Assembly: GCA_033283165.1 (NCBI GenBank)
Contig: JAWMQL010000001.1
Span: 248,001 to 312,000, forward strand
Direction of reading: 5' to 3'
Source of the DNA: JAWMQL01 sp033283165
GTDB taxonomy: Bacteria > Pseudomonadota > Gammaproteobacteria > Pseudomonadales > Halieaceae
Length of the DNA stretch: 64,000 nt
Shown here: positions 1 through 8,509 of the stretch, one piece after another
Layout: each line of letters opens with the position of its first letter
Position numbering within the stretch: the stretch's first letter is position 1
Program-made: the position numbers and the translations under genes
The notes under the pieces: generated by a model
What the model was told of the DNA's origin: nothing
The model's database searches: none
The model's input: the letters and a program-made list of their open reading frames with translations, nothing else

Positions 1-128
1 AGGGTGGCCGCCCCGTCGGCGGCATGGTCTATCTGCATGTGCAGCAGCTGTTCAAAAGGCGCACAGGCGATCCATTCCTGCAGATCAGGCACGTGTGGGC
101 CCGTAGTTCCTGTCGATTGGGATTGCAT
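1..128 (-). CDS. PaaI-like hotdog thioesterase, N-terminal part only
   Basis: The gene enters from the left edge and only about 42 codons are visible. The reading begins at ATG 128-126 with MQSQSTGTTG and runs through EWIACAPFEQLLHMQIDHA. The pattern of a short aromatic-containing helix followed by PFEQLLHMQ and a first strand is typical of the PaaI/YdiI-type acyl-CoA thioesterase N-terminus. The catalytic part lies outside the window. It is 20 bases downstream of the P450 on the same strand, so it is probably the last or a late gene of the monooxygenase operon that starts near 6653, releasing CoA from a pathway product. The family call rests on a short stretch and is tentative. Confidence 0.5.
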   Translation of the reverse strand, partial: MQSQSTGTTGPHVPDLQEWIACAPFEQLLHMQIDHAADGAAT

Positions 129-148
129 AGGCACTCCTTTTGTCCTTG

Positions 149-1519
149 TCACCCGGCCTCTGGCGCCGGGTGTTCTGCCCGGCGCCGGTCGCTTTTCAGA
201 GTCCAGCGCACGGGCAGGCTCTTGACGCCGCGCTGGAAATTTGAGCGCAGGAAGCGCGGCTCGGCGATAGCCTCCATGGTATCGAAACGCTCGCTGATTT
301 CGGTGAACAGGGCCACCATCTGCGCCACCGCCAGTTGCGCCCCGATGCAGAAGTGGGGGCCGTAGCCGAAGGCCAGATGGGGGTTGGGTGCGCGCCTGAT
401 ATCGAACTCGGCGGGGTGCTGGAATACACGCTCGTCGTGATTGGCCGAGAGAAATGAGACCACCACCTTGTCGCCGGCCCTGATCTTCGCGCCGTGGAAG
501 TCCAGGTCATTGGCGGCGGTGCGCCGGAAGTTCATCACCGGGGTCCACCAGCGCAGCATTTCCTCCACCGCCGTGGGCAGCAGAGCCGGGTTTTCCTGCA
601 TATCCCGCCAGGCCCGGGGATGTTCGAGCAGGGCGATCATGCCGCCGGGTATGCCGTTGCGCAGGGTTTCGTTGCCGGCTACCGCGAACAGCCAGAACAT
701 GTTTTCGAATTCGGCGATGGAGAGTTGCCCGAATTCGGCGTCCACCTGCTCCAGCAGGATGGACATGACGTCGTCTCCGGGGTGGGCGCGCTTGTGTTCG
801 GCCAGCAAATGGGCGTAGCGATACAGGTCGTCCATACCGGTCCGCGAGCGCGGGTTCGGCATATTACCCCGGGCATCCGGGCGCGGGCGCAGTTTCAGCG
901 CCTCCCGTGCCATCGCGGTACCGGCCTGGTCGTCAAAGGCCGCAGACACGGCGTAGTCCGGGTCCTGGTAGCCGATTACCCGGTTGGCCCAGTCGAACAT
1001 GAGGTAGCGGTCCTCACGAGGCAGGCCGAATATGTCCGCCAGGCACCGCAGCGGCATGTCCGCGGCGATATCCTTGACGAAGTCGCACTCGCCAGCGGAT
1101 TGCTCTCCCACCACCCCGTCGACGATGTCTTTCGCGTGTTGGCGTATTCGCTCCTGCAGCTGGCCAATGGCCCTTGAGGTAAAGGCGTTGATCAGCAGGC
1201 GCCGCAGCCGCGTGTGATCCGGCGGGTCCATGTTGAGCATCATCTGCCTGACGTAGGCGAGGTCTTCGGGGGTGGCGGGGTCGCGGAGCTGGGTGCCGCC
1301 GAGGTGGGAGGAGAATTGCCCGGGGGATTTCAGCACCTCCATGCACGCGGCGTGACGCAGTACCAGCCAGAATCCGGCGCCGCCGGGCCAATCGGACAGC
1401 TCGTGTTCATCCACCCAGACCAGGGTGTGCTCCTGGCGCAACCGGGCCAGCTCTTCCAGGGGTGCCCGCCGCTCGTAAAGCAGCGGGTCGTAGAGGAATT
1501 CCAGCTGCTGTTGATTCAT
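149..1519 (-). CDS. Cytochrome P450 (bacterial soluble class)
   Basis: A soluble bacterial P450 of 456 residues. The heme-thiolate loop reads FGYGPHFCIGAQLA (F-x2-G-x3-C-x-G), the I-helix oxygen-activation motif is AGNET, and the K-helix E-x2-R appears as EEMLR. The segment NMDPPDHTRLRRLL is the B-C region typical of CYP124/125/142-like and related lipid or terpene hydroxylases. There is no membrane anchor, so it needs a ferredoxin and reductase, neither of which is adjacent. About 25 polar residues around 220-245, rich in Arg and Pro (RPRPDARGNMPNPRSR), look like an insertion relative to the usual 400-420 residue length. It is downstream of acyl-CoA dehydrogenase in the same operon. The substrate cannot be read from the sequence. 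Confidence 0.9.
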   Translation of the reverse strand: MNQQQLEFLYDPLLYERRAPLEELARLRQEHTLVWVDEHELSDWPGGAGFWLVLRHAACMEVLKSPGQFSSHLGGTQLRDPATPEDLAYVRQMMLNMDPPDHTRLRRLLINAFTSRAIGQLQERIRQHAKDIVDGVVGEQSAGECDFVKDIAADMPLRCLADIFGLPREDRYLMFDWANRVIGYQDPDYAVSAAFDDQAGTAMAREALKLRPRPDARGNMPNPRSRTGMDDLYRYAHLLAEHKRAHPGDDVMSILLEQVDAEFGQLSIAEFENMFWLFAVAGNETLRNGIPGGMIALLEHPRAWRDMQENPALLPTAVEEMLRWWTPVMNFRRTAANDLDFHGAKIRAGDKVVVSFLSANHDERVFQHPAEFDIRRAPNPHLAFGYGPHFCIGAQLAVAQMVALFTEISERFDTMEAIAEPRFLRSNFQRGVKSLPVRWTLKSDRRRAEHPAPEAG

Positions 1520-1565
1520 GACAGCAGTGTGTCATCGCGGCAGGATCGAGGCAAGCGCCGGGCCC

Positions 1566-2726
1566 TCAGCTGACCTGCATACCGCCGATAATCACCTTCT
1601 GCACCTCCGACGCGCCCTCGTAGATGCGCAGCGCGCGGATCTCCCGGTACAGGCTCTCCACCATGTTACCGCTGACCACGCCCATGCCGCCGTGCAACTG
1701 CAGCGACCGGTCGATGATTTTCTGCGCCGCCTCGGTGGCGTAGAGCTTGGCCATGGCTGCCTCGCGGGTGATACGCTCGGCGCCCGAGTCCTTTTTCCAG
1801 GCGGCCCGGTAGATGAGCAGGGCGGCGGCGTCGATCTCCAGTGCCATTTCCCCCAGGGCTGACCGAGTCATTTGCAGGTCGGCCAGGCGGCCTCCGAACA
1901 TTTCCCGGGAGGTGGTCCAGTGCACAGCCTCGTCCAGGGCCCTGCGGGCAAAACCCAGGGCGGCGGCGCCCACGGTGGAGCGGAACACGTCCAGGGTGGC
2001 CATGGCGATCTTGAAGCCCTGGCCTTCCTCGCCTACCATTTTTTCCCGGGATACCCGGCACTCATCGAATGCCAGCTTGCCCAGGGGATGGGGAGCGATC
2101 ACATCGATGCGCTCGGCGACGGAGAATCCCGGGGTGTCGGCGTCAACGATGAAGCAACTTATGCCCTTGCTGCCTGTACCCTCACTGGTGCGGGCGAACA
2201 CGGTGTAGTAGTCGGCGATGCCGCCATTGGAAATCCAGGTCTTGCAGCCGTTCAGCACATAGTCGTCGCCTTCGGCACGGGCGCTGGTGGTCATCGCGGC
2301 CACGTCGGAACCGGCGTTCGGCTCGGACAGGGCGAAGGCGGCGATACACTCGCCAGAGGCCACCCGGGGCAGGTATTCCTCCTTCAGTGCCTCGCTGCCG
2401 AACAGGGACAGGGAACCGCTGCCCAGGCCCTGCATCGCGAAGGCGAAGTCCGCCAGGCCGGAGTAGCGCCCCAGCGTTTCCCGGGTAAGACACAGGCGGC
2501 GCACTTGCAGTGTGTCGGTGTTGCCGCCGTGGGCAGCGGGTACCGCGTTGGCGAGGAATCCGGCCTTGCCCAGTTCACTCACCAGCAGTCGACACTCAGC
2601 GTCCACGTCGCTGTGGTCAAGGGACAGGTTCGCCAGGGTCGTTTCGCACCAGCGCTCCACTTCTGCGGCCAGTTGCCGGTGTTCCTCTTCAAGGAAGGGC
2701 CAGTTGAGATAGTCCTTGTCGCTCAT
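1566..2726 (-). CDS. Acyl-CoA dehydrogenase, MCAD-like
   Basis: An FAD-dependent alpha,beta-dehydrogenase of acyl-CoA thioesters, 386 residues from the ATG at 2726 (MSDKDYLNWPF), which has GGGGA about nine bases upstream and follows the crotonase stop by four bases. The usual domains are present: helical N-terminus, beta domain with ALSEPNAGSDVAAM and TWISNGG, and a C-terminal helical domain with LQLHGGMGV. The catalytic-base position reads RIYEGASEVQ, with Glu in the YEG position as in medium-chain type enzymes. It lies in an operon with crotonase, SDR and the fused monooxygenase/reductase, so it probably acts on a ring-derived or side-chain CoA ester. Exact substrate unknown. Confidence 0.93.
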   Translation of the reverse strand: MSDKDYLNWPFLEEEHRQLAAEVERWCETTLANLSLDHSDVDAECRLLVSELGKAGFLANAVPAAHGGNTDTLQVRRLCLTRETLGRYSGLADFAFAMQGLGSGSLSLFGSEALKEEYLPRVASGECIAAFALSEPNAGSDVAAMTTSARAEGDDYVLNGCKTWISNGGIADYYTVFARTSEGTGSKGISCFIVDADTPGFSVAERIDVIAPHPLGKLAFDECRVSREKMVGEEGQGFKIAMATLDVFRSTVGAAALGFARRALDEAVHWTTSREMFGGRLADLQMTRSALGEMALEIDAAALLIYRAAWKKDSGAERITREAAMAKLYATEAAQKIIDRSLQLHGGMGVVSGNMVESLYREIRALRIYEGASEVQKVIIGGMQVS

Positions 2727-2730
2727 GTGC

Positions 2731-3543
2731 TCAATCCCCCAGGAATTCCGGCGTCTGTTTCGCCACGAAAGCGTCATAGGCGCGCACGAAATCCTGTGTC
2801 TGCATGCAGATCGCCTGGGCCTGGGCTTCCGCCTCGATAGCCTGGTCCACGCTCATGTTCCACTCCTGGTGGAGCATGGTCTTGGTGATGCCGTGGGCGA
2901 AGTTGGGGCCGGAGGCGATGCGCTGCGCGGCGGCCATGGCATCGCTGTAGGGATCATCGGATAACCCGTTATACCAGCCCCAGCGCTCAGCCTCGTCCGC
3001 CTTCATGGCCCGACCGGTGTAAAGCAGGTCGGAGGCATGGCCCTGGCCGATGATACGCGGCAGCAGGGCGCAGGCGCCCATGTCGCAGCCCGCCAGGCCC
3101 ACCCGGGTAAACAGGAAGGCGGTTTTTGAGTCCGCGGTGCCGTAGCGCAGGTCCGAAGCCATGGCGATAATGGCCCCGGCTCCGGCACAGATACCTTCCA
3201 CGGCACTGATAATCGGCTGGGGGCAGGCGCGCATGGCCTTGACCAGGTCGCCGGTCATGCGGGTAAAGGCCAGCAGGCCCTTCATGTCCATTTTTGTCAG
3301 CGGGCCGATAATCTCGTGTACGTCGCCGCCGGAGCAGAAGTTACCCCCGGCACCGCGTATGACCACCGCCCGGATATCGTCGGCGTAGGACAGGTCGCGG
3401 AACAGGTCGCGCAGCTCGGCATAGGACTGGAAGGTAAGGGGGTTCTTGCGCTCCGGACGGTTCAGGGTAATGGTGGCGACGGTGTCCTGCACCTCCCAGA
3501 GGAAGTGCTCGGCCTGGTAGTCTGCGCGCTGGATGGGTTCCAT
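2731..3543 (-). CDS. Enoyl-CoA hydratase/isomerase (crotonase family)
   Basis: Crotonase-fold protein of 270 residues. The oxyanion-hole strands read GAGGNFCSGGDV and EGICAGAGAIIAMASDLRYG, and the C-terminal helical region ends in FVRAYDAFVAKQTPEF. AGGA lies six bases before the ATG at 3543. The first catalytic Glu region is AFLFTRVGLAGCDMGACALLPRIIG, so the enzyme belongs to a subgroup in which the hydratase glutamates are not both obvious; hydratase, isomerase or ring-opening hydrolase activity are all possible. It lies between the SDR and the acyl-CoA dehydrogenase and closely follows both. In aryl-CoA epoxidase or hydroxylase pathways a crotonase usually follows the hydroxylating step, and a similar role is inferred here. 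Confidence 0.9.
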   Translation of the reverse strand: MEPIQRADYQAEHFLWEVQDTVATITLNRPERKNPLTFQSYAELRDLFRDLSYADDIRAVVIRGAGGNFCSGGDVHEIIGPLTKMDMKGLLAFTRMTGDLVKAMRACPQPIISAVEGICAGAGAIIAMASDLRYGTADSKTAFLFTRVGLAGCDMGACALLPRIIGQGHASDLLYTGRAMKADEAERWGWYNGLSDDPYSDAMAAAQRIASGPNFAHGITKTMLHQEWNMSVDQAIEAEAQAQAICMQTQDFVRAYDAFVAKQTPEFLGD

Positions 3544-3576
3544 GGGGGTTCCTGTCTGTGTTTGCCTGGTGGTTTG

Positions 3577-4341
3577 TTACATCACCTCGCCGCCGCTCAC
3601 GGAGACGGCCTGGCCGGTGATGGATTCGCTCAAATCGTCGCAGAGCCACAGCACGGTGTGGGCGACCTCGGCGGGCTGTATGAGGCGTCCCTGGGGATTG
3701 GCGCGGGTGAAATGGGCCAGGGCCTCCTCTTGACTGCGGCCGGTTTTCTCGACGATCCCGGCGACGCTGTCGCGGATGATATCGGTGTCGGTAAAGCCCG
3801 GACAGACCGCGTTAACTGTGATGCCGGTTGTGGCCAGTTCCAGGGCCAGGGAGCGCGTGAGACCGAGAACGCCGTGCTTGGCGGCGCTGTAGGCGCTCAC
3901 GTAGGCATAGCCCCGCAGGGCGGCGGTACTGGCGATGTTGACGATACGCCCGCGCTGTCTCTCCCGCATGGCGGGCAGCGCCGCCCGGATGCAGTTGAAT
4001 ACGCCGTCCAGATTGAGGGCCATGACCTGGCGCCAGTCCTCGGTGCCCAGCTTGTGGAAGGGAGCGGTGGGTGCGGCGCCGGCGTTGTTGACCAGGATAT
4101 CTATCGGCCCGAACTGCTCGCTGGCCTGTTGGAAGGCCTCCTGCACCGAGGCATCGTCGGTGACGTCACAGCAGACCCAGTGCATGTGGTCACGCTCCTG
4201 GCACACAGCCTGCAGCGGCGCTTGCCGCCGGCCCATGACGGTGACCCGGCAACCGGCGGCGGCCAGGGCGTCGGCGATGGCGCTACCGATACCGGTACCA
4301 CCGCCGGTGACTACTGCGTGGGCATCTGCCCCAATCGTCAT
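3577..4341 (-). CDS. Short-chain dehydrogenase/reductase (SDR)
   Basis: A classical SDR of 254 residues. The NAD(P)-binding motif is TGGGTGIG near residue 13, the NNAG motif is present (LVNNAGAAPTAPF), and the catalytic Ser and YxxxK occur in NIASTAALRGYAYVS followed by AYSAAK. The start codon overlaps the stop codon of the upstream fused monooxygenase/reductase by four bases (ATGA at 4338-4341), which implies translational coupling. Neighbours suggest it oxidises a 3-hydroxyacyl-CoA intermediate or reduces a ring ketone generated by the hydroxylase. The C-terminus VSGGEVM is typical of FabG/3-hydroxyacyl-CoA dehydrogenase-like SDRs. Substrate is inferred only. Confidence 0.92.
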   Translation of the reverse strand: MTIGADAHAVVTGGGTGIGSAIADALAAAGCRVTVMGRRQAPLQAVCQERDHMHWVCCDVTDDASVQEAFQQASEQFGPIDILVNNAGAAPTAPFHKLGTEDWRQVMALNLDGVFNCIRAALPAMRERQRGRIVNIASTAALRGYAYVSAYSAAKHGVLGLTRSLALELATTGITVNAVCPGFTDTDIIRDSVAGIVEKTGRSQEEALAHFTRANPQGRLIQPAEVAHTVLWLCDDLSESITGQAVSVSGGEVM

Positions 4342-6653
4342 GCGTTGATCGCCATTTCAGCCGCCCGTGCCAGGTTGCGCTGTAGTTGCTCGAAGCCGGA
4401 TTCGTACTGTACCGGGCATGTCACGCCGTCGCCAGTGTAGTTCACCTGGGCGGCGGCGCGCAGGGTCCAGTTCGGATCCATCAGGTGCGGCCGGGCCAGG
4501 CAGCAGAGATCGGCGCGGCCGGCGGCGATGATGGAGTTGACGTGATCGACCTCGAAGATATTGCCCACTGCCATCGTGGCAATGCCTGCCTCGTTGCGTA
4601 CCGTATCGGAGAAGGGGGTCTGGAACATGCGGCCATAGACCGGCTGCGCGTCCGGGGAAGTCTGGCCGGCGGAGACATCGATGATGTCGATACCGGCGGC
4701 CTTGAAGGCCCTGCTGATCGTCACTGCGTCCTCGGGGGTGATGCCCTGTTCACCCAGCCAGTCGCTGGCCGAGATGCGCACAGACATGGGTTTGTCGGCG
4801 GGCCAGGCCTCGCGCATGGCGCTTGCCACCTCCAGGGGGTAACGCAGCCGGTTCTCGAGGCTACCACCGTATTCGTCGTCGCGCTTGTTGAGCACCGGAG
4901 TAATGAAGGCCGACAGCAGGTAGCCGTGGGCGGCGTGCAACTCGATCATGTCGAAGCCCGCACGGTCCGCGCGCTGTGCGGCCGCGACGAACTGGTCGCG
5001 CACCGCATCCATATCCTGGCGGTTCATCTCCCGGGGAATATTGCAGTACGGGGCGAAGGGCTGGGTCGAGGGTGAGATGATCTCCCAGCCATCGGCCAGT
5101 GGCGTGTCGGCCTGCTCGTTCTCCCACGGCTTTAGCGTGGAACCCTTGGGACCGGCATGGCCGATCTGCATGCAGAATTTTGCACTGGAGTGGCCGTGGA
5201 TAAAATCGACGATGCGCTGCCAGGCGGTCTCCTGTTCATCGTTCCAGATACCGGGACAGCCGTGGGTAATGCGCCCCTCGGGGCTGACGTCAGTCATTTC
5301 CGTGTACACCAGGCCGGCGCCGCCCTGGGCGAGGGCGCCGTAATGGACAAAGTGCCAGTCGCCGGGTACCCCGTCTTCGGCGCTGTACATGGACATGGGG
5401 GAGACCACCACCCGGTTCTGCAGTTGCATATCCCGCAGTGAAAAAGGCAGGAACATGGGGGGAATGGGTTCGCTGGCGGGCCTGCCCAGCGCCTTGCTGG
5501 CCAGGTGCTTCTCATAACTCTCCAGCCAGGCTTTGTCCCGCAGGCGCAGGTTTTCGTGGCTGACCCGCTGGCTGCGGGTCAGCATGGAATAGTTGAGCTG
5601 CTTGGTATCGAAGGCCTCGCAGTAGCGCGGCGCATTTTCGAACCAGATCATGGCATTGCGGGCGGCGCTCTGCAGCTTCAGGGCCTCCACCTCGCGCTCC
5701 GCCTGGTAGGCACGCAGCGCCTCGGGTAGCGTGGCATCGGTGTCGAGGTGCTTGGCCAGTGAGATCGCGTCCTCGAAGCCCAGCTTGGTGCCGGAACCAA
5801 TAGCGAAGTGGGCGGTGTGCGCGGCGTCGCCAATCAGCACGACGCGATCATCCTTGATCCAGTTGCGGCACAGCACCCGCGGAAAATTGATCCAGGCGGA
5901 TCCGCGGATATGGGCAGAGTTGGTCAGCAACTTGTGGCCATCCAGATACTTCTCGAAGATCTTCCGGCAGGTCTCGGCGCTCTCCTCGTGGGTCATGTGC
6001 TCGAATCCGATGGCGTCGTACACGTCTGGCTGGCACTCCACGATGAAGGTGGAGGTGTTGGCATCAAACTGGTAGGCGTGTACCCAGATCCAGCCGTGTT
6101 CGGTCTTCTCGAATATGAAGGTGAAGGCGTCCTTGAAGCACTGGTGGGTACCCAGCCAGACAAATTTGTTGGGTCGACGGTCGATGTCACAATCGAACAC
6201 GTCGAGGTTGCTGTTTCGTACCTTGGAATTCAGGCCATCGGCGGCGACGACGAGATCCGCATCGGCGAACCGCGTGTCGATGTCCTCCACCTCGAACTCG
6301 GTCTCGAAACGCAGTTTGACCCCCAGCTCCATGGCCCGGCCATACAAAATCTGCAACATGCGCTTGCGGCCGATCCCGATGAAGCCGTGGCCGTCGGAGC
6401 GCTCGACCTCCCCGTTGATATGGCAGTCGATCATGTCCCAGTGCACCAGTTCATCAATCATGATCTGGGCGCTCACCGGGTCGTTGGCCTTGAGGTTTTG
6501 CATGGTCTCATCGGAAAACACCACCCCCCAGCCAAAGGTGTCGTCCGGGCGGTTGCGCTCGTACACGGAAATATCGTGCGAGGGATCGCGCAGTTTCATG
6601 GAAATGGCCAGGTACAAGCCGGAGGGACCGCCGCCGAGACAGACAACTTTCAT
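4338..6653 (-). CDS. Fused FAD monooxygenase / OYE-type reductase (2-aminobenzoyl-CoA or salicylyl-CoA hydroxylase type)
   Basis: A two-domain protein of 771 residues. Residues 1-390 form a class A flavoprotein monooxygenase: dinucleotide motif GGGPSGLYLAISM at the start, DG motif LVVAADGLNSKVR, and GDAAHTAHFAIGSGTKLGFE. Residues about 395-771 form an FMN TIM barrel of the old yellow enzyme family, with IELHAAHGYLLSAF and RDDEYGGSLENR. This order is that of 2-aminobenzoyl-CoA monooxygenase/reductase of Azoarcus evansii and of salicylyl-CoA 5-hydroxylases, which hydroxylate and partly reduce an aryl-CoA ring. I chose ATG 6653 (MKVVCLGGG) because AAGG is well spaced from it; an ATG six bases upstream is too close. 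It leads a six-gene operon divergent from a MarR gene. No aryl-CoA ligase is visible nearby. Confidence 0.92.
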   Translation of the reverse strand: MKVVCLGGGPSGLYLAISMKLRDPSHDISVYERNRPDDTFGWGVVFSDETMQNLKANDPVSAQIMIDELVHWDMIDCHINGEVERSDGHGFIGIGRKRMLQILYGRAMELGVKLRFETEFEVEDIDTRFADADLVVAADGLNSKVRNSNLDVFDCDIDRRPNKFVWLGTHQCFKDAFTFIFEKTEHGWIWVHAYQFDANTSTFIVECQPDVYDAIGFEHMTHEESAETCRKIFEKYLDGHKLLTNSAHIRGSAWINFPRVLCRNWIKDDRVVLIGDAAHTAHFAIGSGTKLGFEDAISLAKHLDTDATLPEALRAYQAEREVEALKLQSAARNAMIWFENAPRYCEAFDTKQLNYSMLTRSQRVSHENLRLRDKAWLESYEKHLASKALGRPASEPIPPMFLPFSLRDMQLQNRVVVSPMSMYSAEDGVPGDWHFVHYGALAQGGAGLVYTEMTDVSPEGRITHGCPGIWNDEQETAWQRIVDFIHGHSSAKFCMQIGHAGPKGSTLKPWENEQADTPLADGWEIISPSTQPFAPYCNIPREMNRQDMDAVRDQFVAAAQRADRAGFDMIELHAAHGYLLSAFITPVLNKRDDEYGGSLENRLRYPLEVASAMREAWPADKPMSVRISASDWLGEQGITPEDAVTISRAFKAAGIDIIDVSAGQTSPDAQPVYGRMFQTPFSDTVRNEAGIATMAVGNIFEVDHVNSIIAAGRADLCCLARPHLMDPNWTLRAAAQVNYTGDGVTCPVQYESGFEQLQRNLARAAEMAINA

Positions 6654-6699
6654 GATCATCGCCTTTGATCTGGTGAATAATCCGTCGATTCTAGGACAA

Positions 6700-6721
6700 A
6701 ATATTTTAAATGTAAAATATT
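6700..6721. promoter_or_regulatory. Perfect palindrome, candidate MarR operator
   Basis: In the 146-base divergent region between the fused monooxygenase gene and the MarR gene there is a perfect inverted repeat, AATATTTTA-N4-TAAAATATT, in an AT-rich block that contrasts with the GC-rich surroundings. Its position, about 50 bases before one start and 80 before the other, suits an operator that represses both directions until an aromatic CoA or acid ligand binds. Binding by the adjacent MarR protein is inferred. Confidence 0.6.
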
Positions 6722-6799
6722 ATATTTGAACTTTAAACTATTCGCGAAAGGGTGCAGAATTGAGTTCGGGACGTTGAGATAACCAGAGAGAGCCCCAGC

Positions 6800-7327
6800 A
6801 TGTCAGTTCAACTGGATTCAGAATCGCGGGTCAAGGATGATGACCACGTGGCACTCAAGCTGTGGCTGCGCCTTCTCACCTGCACCAACCTGGTGGAATC
6901 CCAGCTGCGCGGGCAGTTACGCGAGAGCTTTGACAGCACCCTGCCGCGTTTCGACCTGCTGGCCCAGTTGGACCGCCATCCGGAGAAACTCACCATGGGG
7001 GAACTCTCCAGCCTGATGATGGTGTCCGGCGGCAACGTCACCGGTCTGGTCAGGCAACTGGAAAAGGAGGGCCTGGTCAGTCGCACACCAGCGAAAACAG
7101 ACCGGCGTACCTTCCTGGTGGGATTGACCCGCAAGGGCAAGAAGTATTTCGACAGGATGGCGGAGTCCCACGAGAACTGGGTGATTGAACTGTTTGCGGG
7201 CCTGGATCACGATGCCCAGGAGGCATTGATGAATGCCCTGTCCCGGCTCAAGAGCAGCGTAATGGGCGCCGGTGCCTGGAACGGGGTTCCCCGCAGTGGA
7301 ACCGGGGTCTCCCGCCCGGGCGGATAA
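6800..7327 (+). CDS. MarR-family transcriptional regulator
   Basis: A winged-helix regulator of 175 residues. The N-terminal dimerisation helix includes LWLRLLTCTNLVESQLRGQL, the helix-turn-helix reads LTMGELSSLMMVSGGNVTGLVRQLE, and the wing is SRTPAKTDRRTFLVGLTRKG, with the DRR signature of MarR wings. The C-terminal 20 residues, rich in Gly, Pro, Arg and Ser, are probably disordered. The gene diverges from the monooxygenase/beta-oxidation operon across a palindrome at 6700-6721. MarR proteins in this arrangement usually repress the catabolic operon and respond to an aromatic acid or its CoA ester; that role is inferred here. It ends 38 bases before the convergent Rieske oxygenase gene. Confidence 0.92.
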   Translation: MSVQLDSESRVKDDDHVALKLWLRLLTCTNLVESQLRGQLRESFDSTLPRFDLLAQLDRHPEKLTMGELSSLMMVSGGNVTGLVRQLEKEGLVSRTPAKTDRRTFLVGLTRKGKKYFDRMAESHENWVIELFAGLDHDAQEALMNALSRLKSSVMGAGAWNGVPRSGTGVSRPGG

Positions 7328-7365
7328 GCGGTGAAATCGCCGCGTCAGGGGCGGGATTACCCGCG

Positions 7366-8463
7366 CTAGAGGATTCGACGCGGGTTGTCTTTGACCGTAA
7401 TGGGGTTGCTGGCGTCTTCTTCCTTCAGCTTTGCCTTCCAGCACGACCGGAAATGTGAAAAGGCCCGGTCCGCGGTAAAGGCCTTTGGTTCAAAGTCGGG
7501 GCTGGCCTGAAGCAGTTTCTGTTGTTCTTCGATAAATATCTTGTCTTCCATGAAACCTTCCAGAAGTGATTCCTTCAGGGAGGGACTGATCTCCGGATTG
7601 TCGAGCTCGTGACCGTGCAGGTAGTCCCAGAAGAAGTGCGTGGTGTTGCGGGTCTCCGGCGTCATGAACTGGCAGTTGCGGTACTCCCTGCGCTGGCCCT
7701 GGGCGGCGTTTTCCCCGACGGGCTCGAACAGGGTCTGCATCAGGAAGATGCCCGGCAGGTACATGGCCATGCTGTTGCACCGGTCGAGGTGCACGTCATG
7801 TTCGGACGCCGGAATCACCTTGCGGTGAAAGGGCGGCGGCAGGCTGTTGCGGTGCCAGCGCTCCACGGTGTAGCCGTTGTCCAGTTTCACCAGGTTTTCT
7901 ATGTCGGTGTCGTAGGCATAGGCCTCCGAGCCGCCGAGGGTGGTTGCGTGCACAAAGGCGACGTGGGAGAAATCGCTGAGGTTGTCCACGATAAGCAACC
8001 AGTTGGCGTCGTAGTGCAGGTAGTCACCGCGATCGAAGCCACGCCACTGGTCCGGTTGACTGAGGGGGGCAAAATCGTGAATGTCGTCAGTATTGGCCTC
8101 CGCGGGATCGCCCATCCAGATCCAGATCATGCCGCCCTTGACCGAGATCGGGTAGCTGCGCACTTTCATGCCACTGGATATCTGGCTCTGGCCTGGAATC
8201 TCGATCACCTGGCCATCGGGATTGAACAGCAGGCCGTGGTACATGCAGCGGATGCAGTCTCCCTCGACGCGTCCCAGTGACAGCGGGGCCGAGCGGTGAC
8301 AGCAGCGGTTGTCCAGTGCCACGTAGCCGTTTTTGTCCGTCTTGTAGAACACCAGCGGTACGTCGCAGATGGTTCGCGCCAGTTTGTTTTCAGCCTCGGC
8401 CACCTCCCACTCCCAGGCGGCGGCGTACCATAAATTCTCAACGTAGTATCTTTCGGTTTGCAT
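7366..8463 (-). CDS. Rieske non-heme iron oxygenase, VanA/phenoxyacid-demethylase type
   Basis: An aromatic oxygenase alpha subunit of 365 residues. The Rieske cluster ligands are C-x-H (CCHRSAP) and C-x2-H (CIRCMYHG). The catalytic domain carries the bridging Asp and His ligands in LLIVDNLSDFSHVAFVHATT. Length and sequence style match vanillate O-demethylase oxygenase and related single-component-type oxygenases. The start at ATG 8463 has AGGAG seven bases upstream, better than the GTG just before it. No VanB-type reductase is nearby, so electrons must come from elsewhere. It lies just after hpaD, so I infer that it feeds the homoprotocatechuate pathway, for example by demethylating a methoxylated phenylacetate such as homovanillate. 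That substrate is speculative. Confidence 0.87.
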   Translation of the reverse strand: MQTERYYVENLWYAAAWEWEVAEAENKLARTICDVPLVFYKTDKNGYVALDNRCCHRSAPLSLGRVEGDCIRCMYHGLLFNPDGQVIEIPGQSQISSGMKVRSYPISVKGGMIWIWMGDPAEANTDDIHDFAPLSQPDQWRGFDRGDYLHYDANWLLIVDNLSDFSHVAFVHATTLGGSEAYAYDTDIENLVKLDNGYTVERWHRNSLPPPFHRKVIPASEHDVHLDRCNSMAMYLPGIFLMQTLFEPVGENAAQGQRREYRNCQFMTPETRNTTHFFWDYLHGHELDNPEISPSLKESLLEGFMEDKIFIEEQQKLLQASPDFEPKAFTADRAFSHFRSCWKAKLKEEDASNPITVKDNPRRIL

Positions 8464-8509
8464 CACCTGTCTCCTCTGTCGCTTATGGTCCAGGCACCGG
8501 ACCTTTATT

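Noticed and set aside
3316..4440. 374-residue frame on the plus strand opposite crotonase and SDR genes
   Set aside because: Gly/Val/Asp-rich antisense shadow of 2731-4341; no motifs and contradicts operon structure.
7329..7344. GCGGTGA-AA-TCGCCGC hairpin as terminator between MarR and Rieske genes
   Set aside because: No T tract follows on either strand; it may be a structural end but I could not support a terminator.
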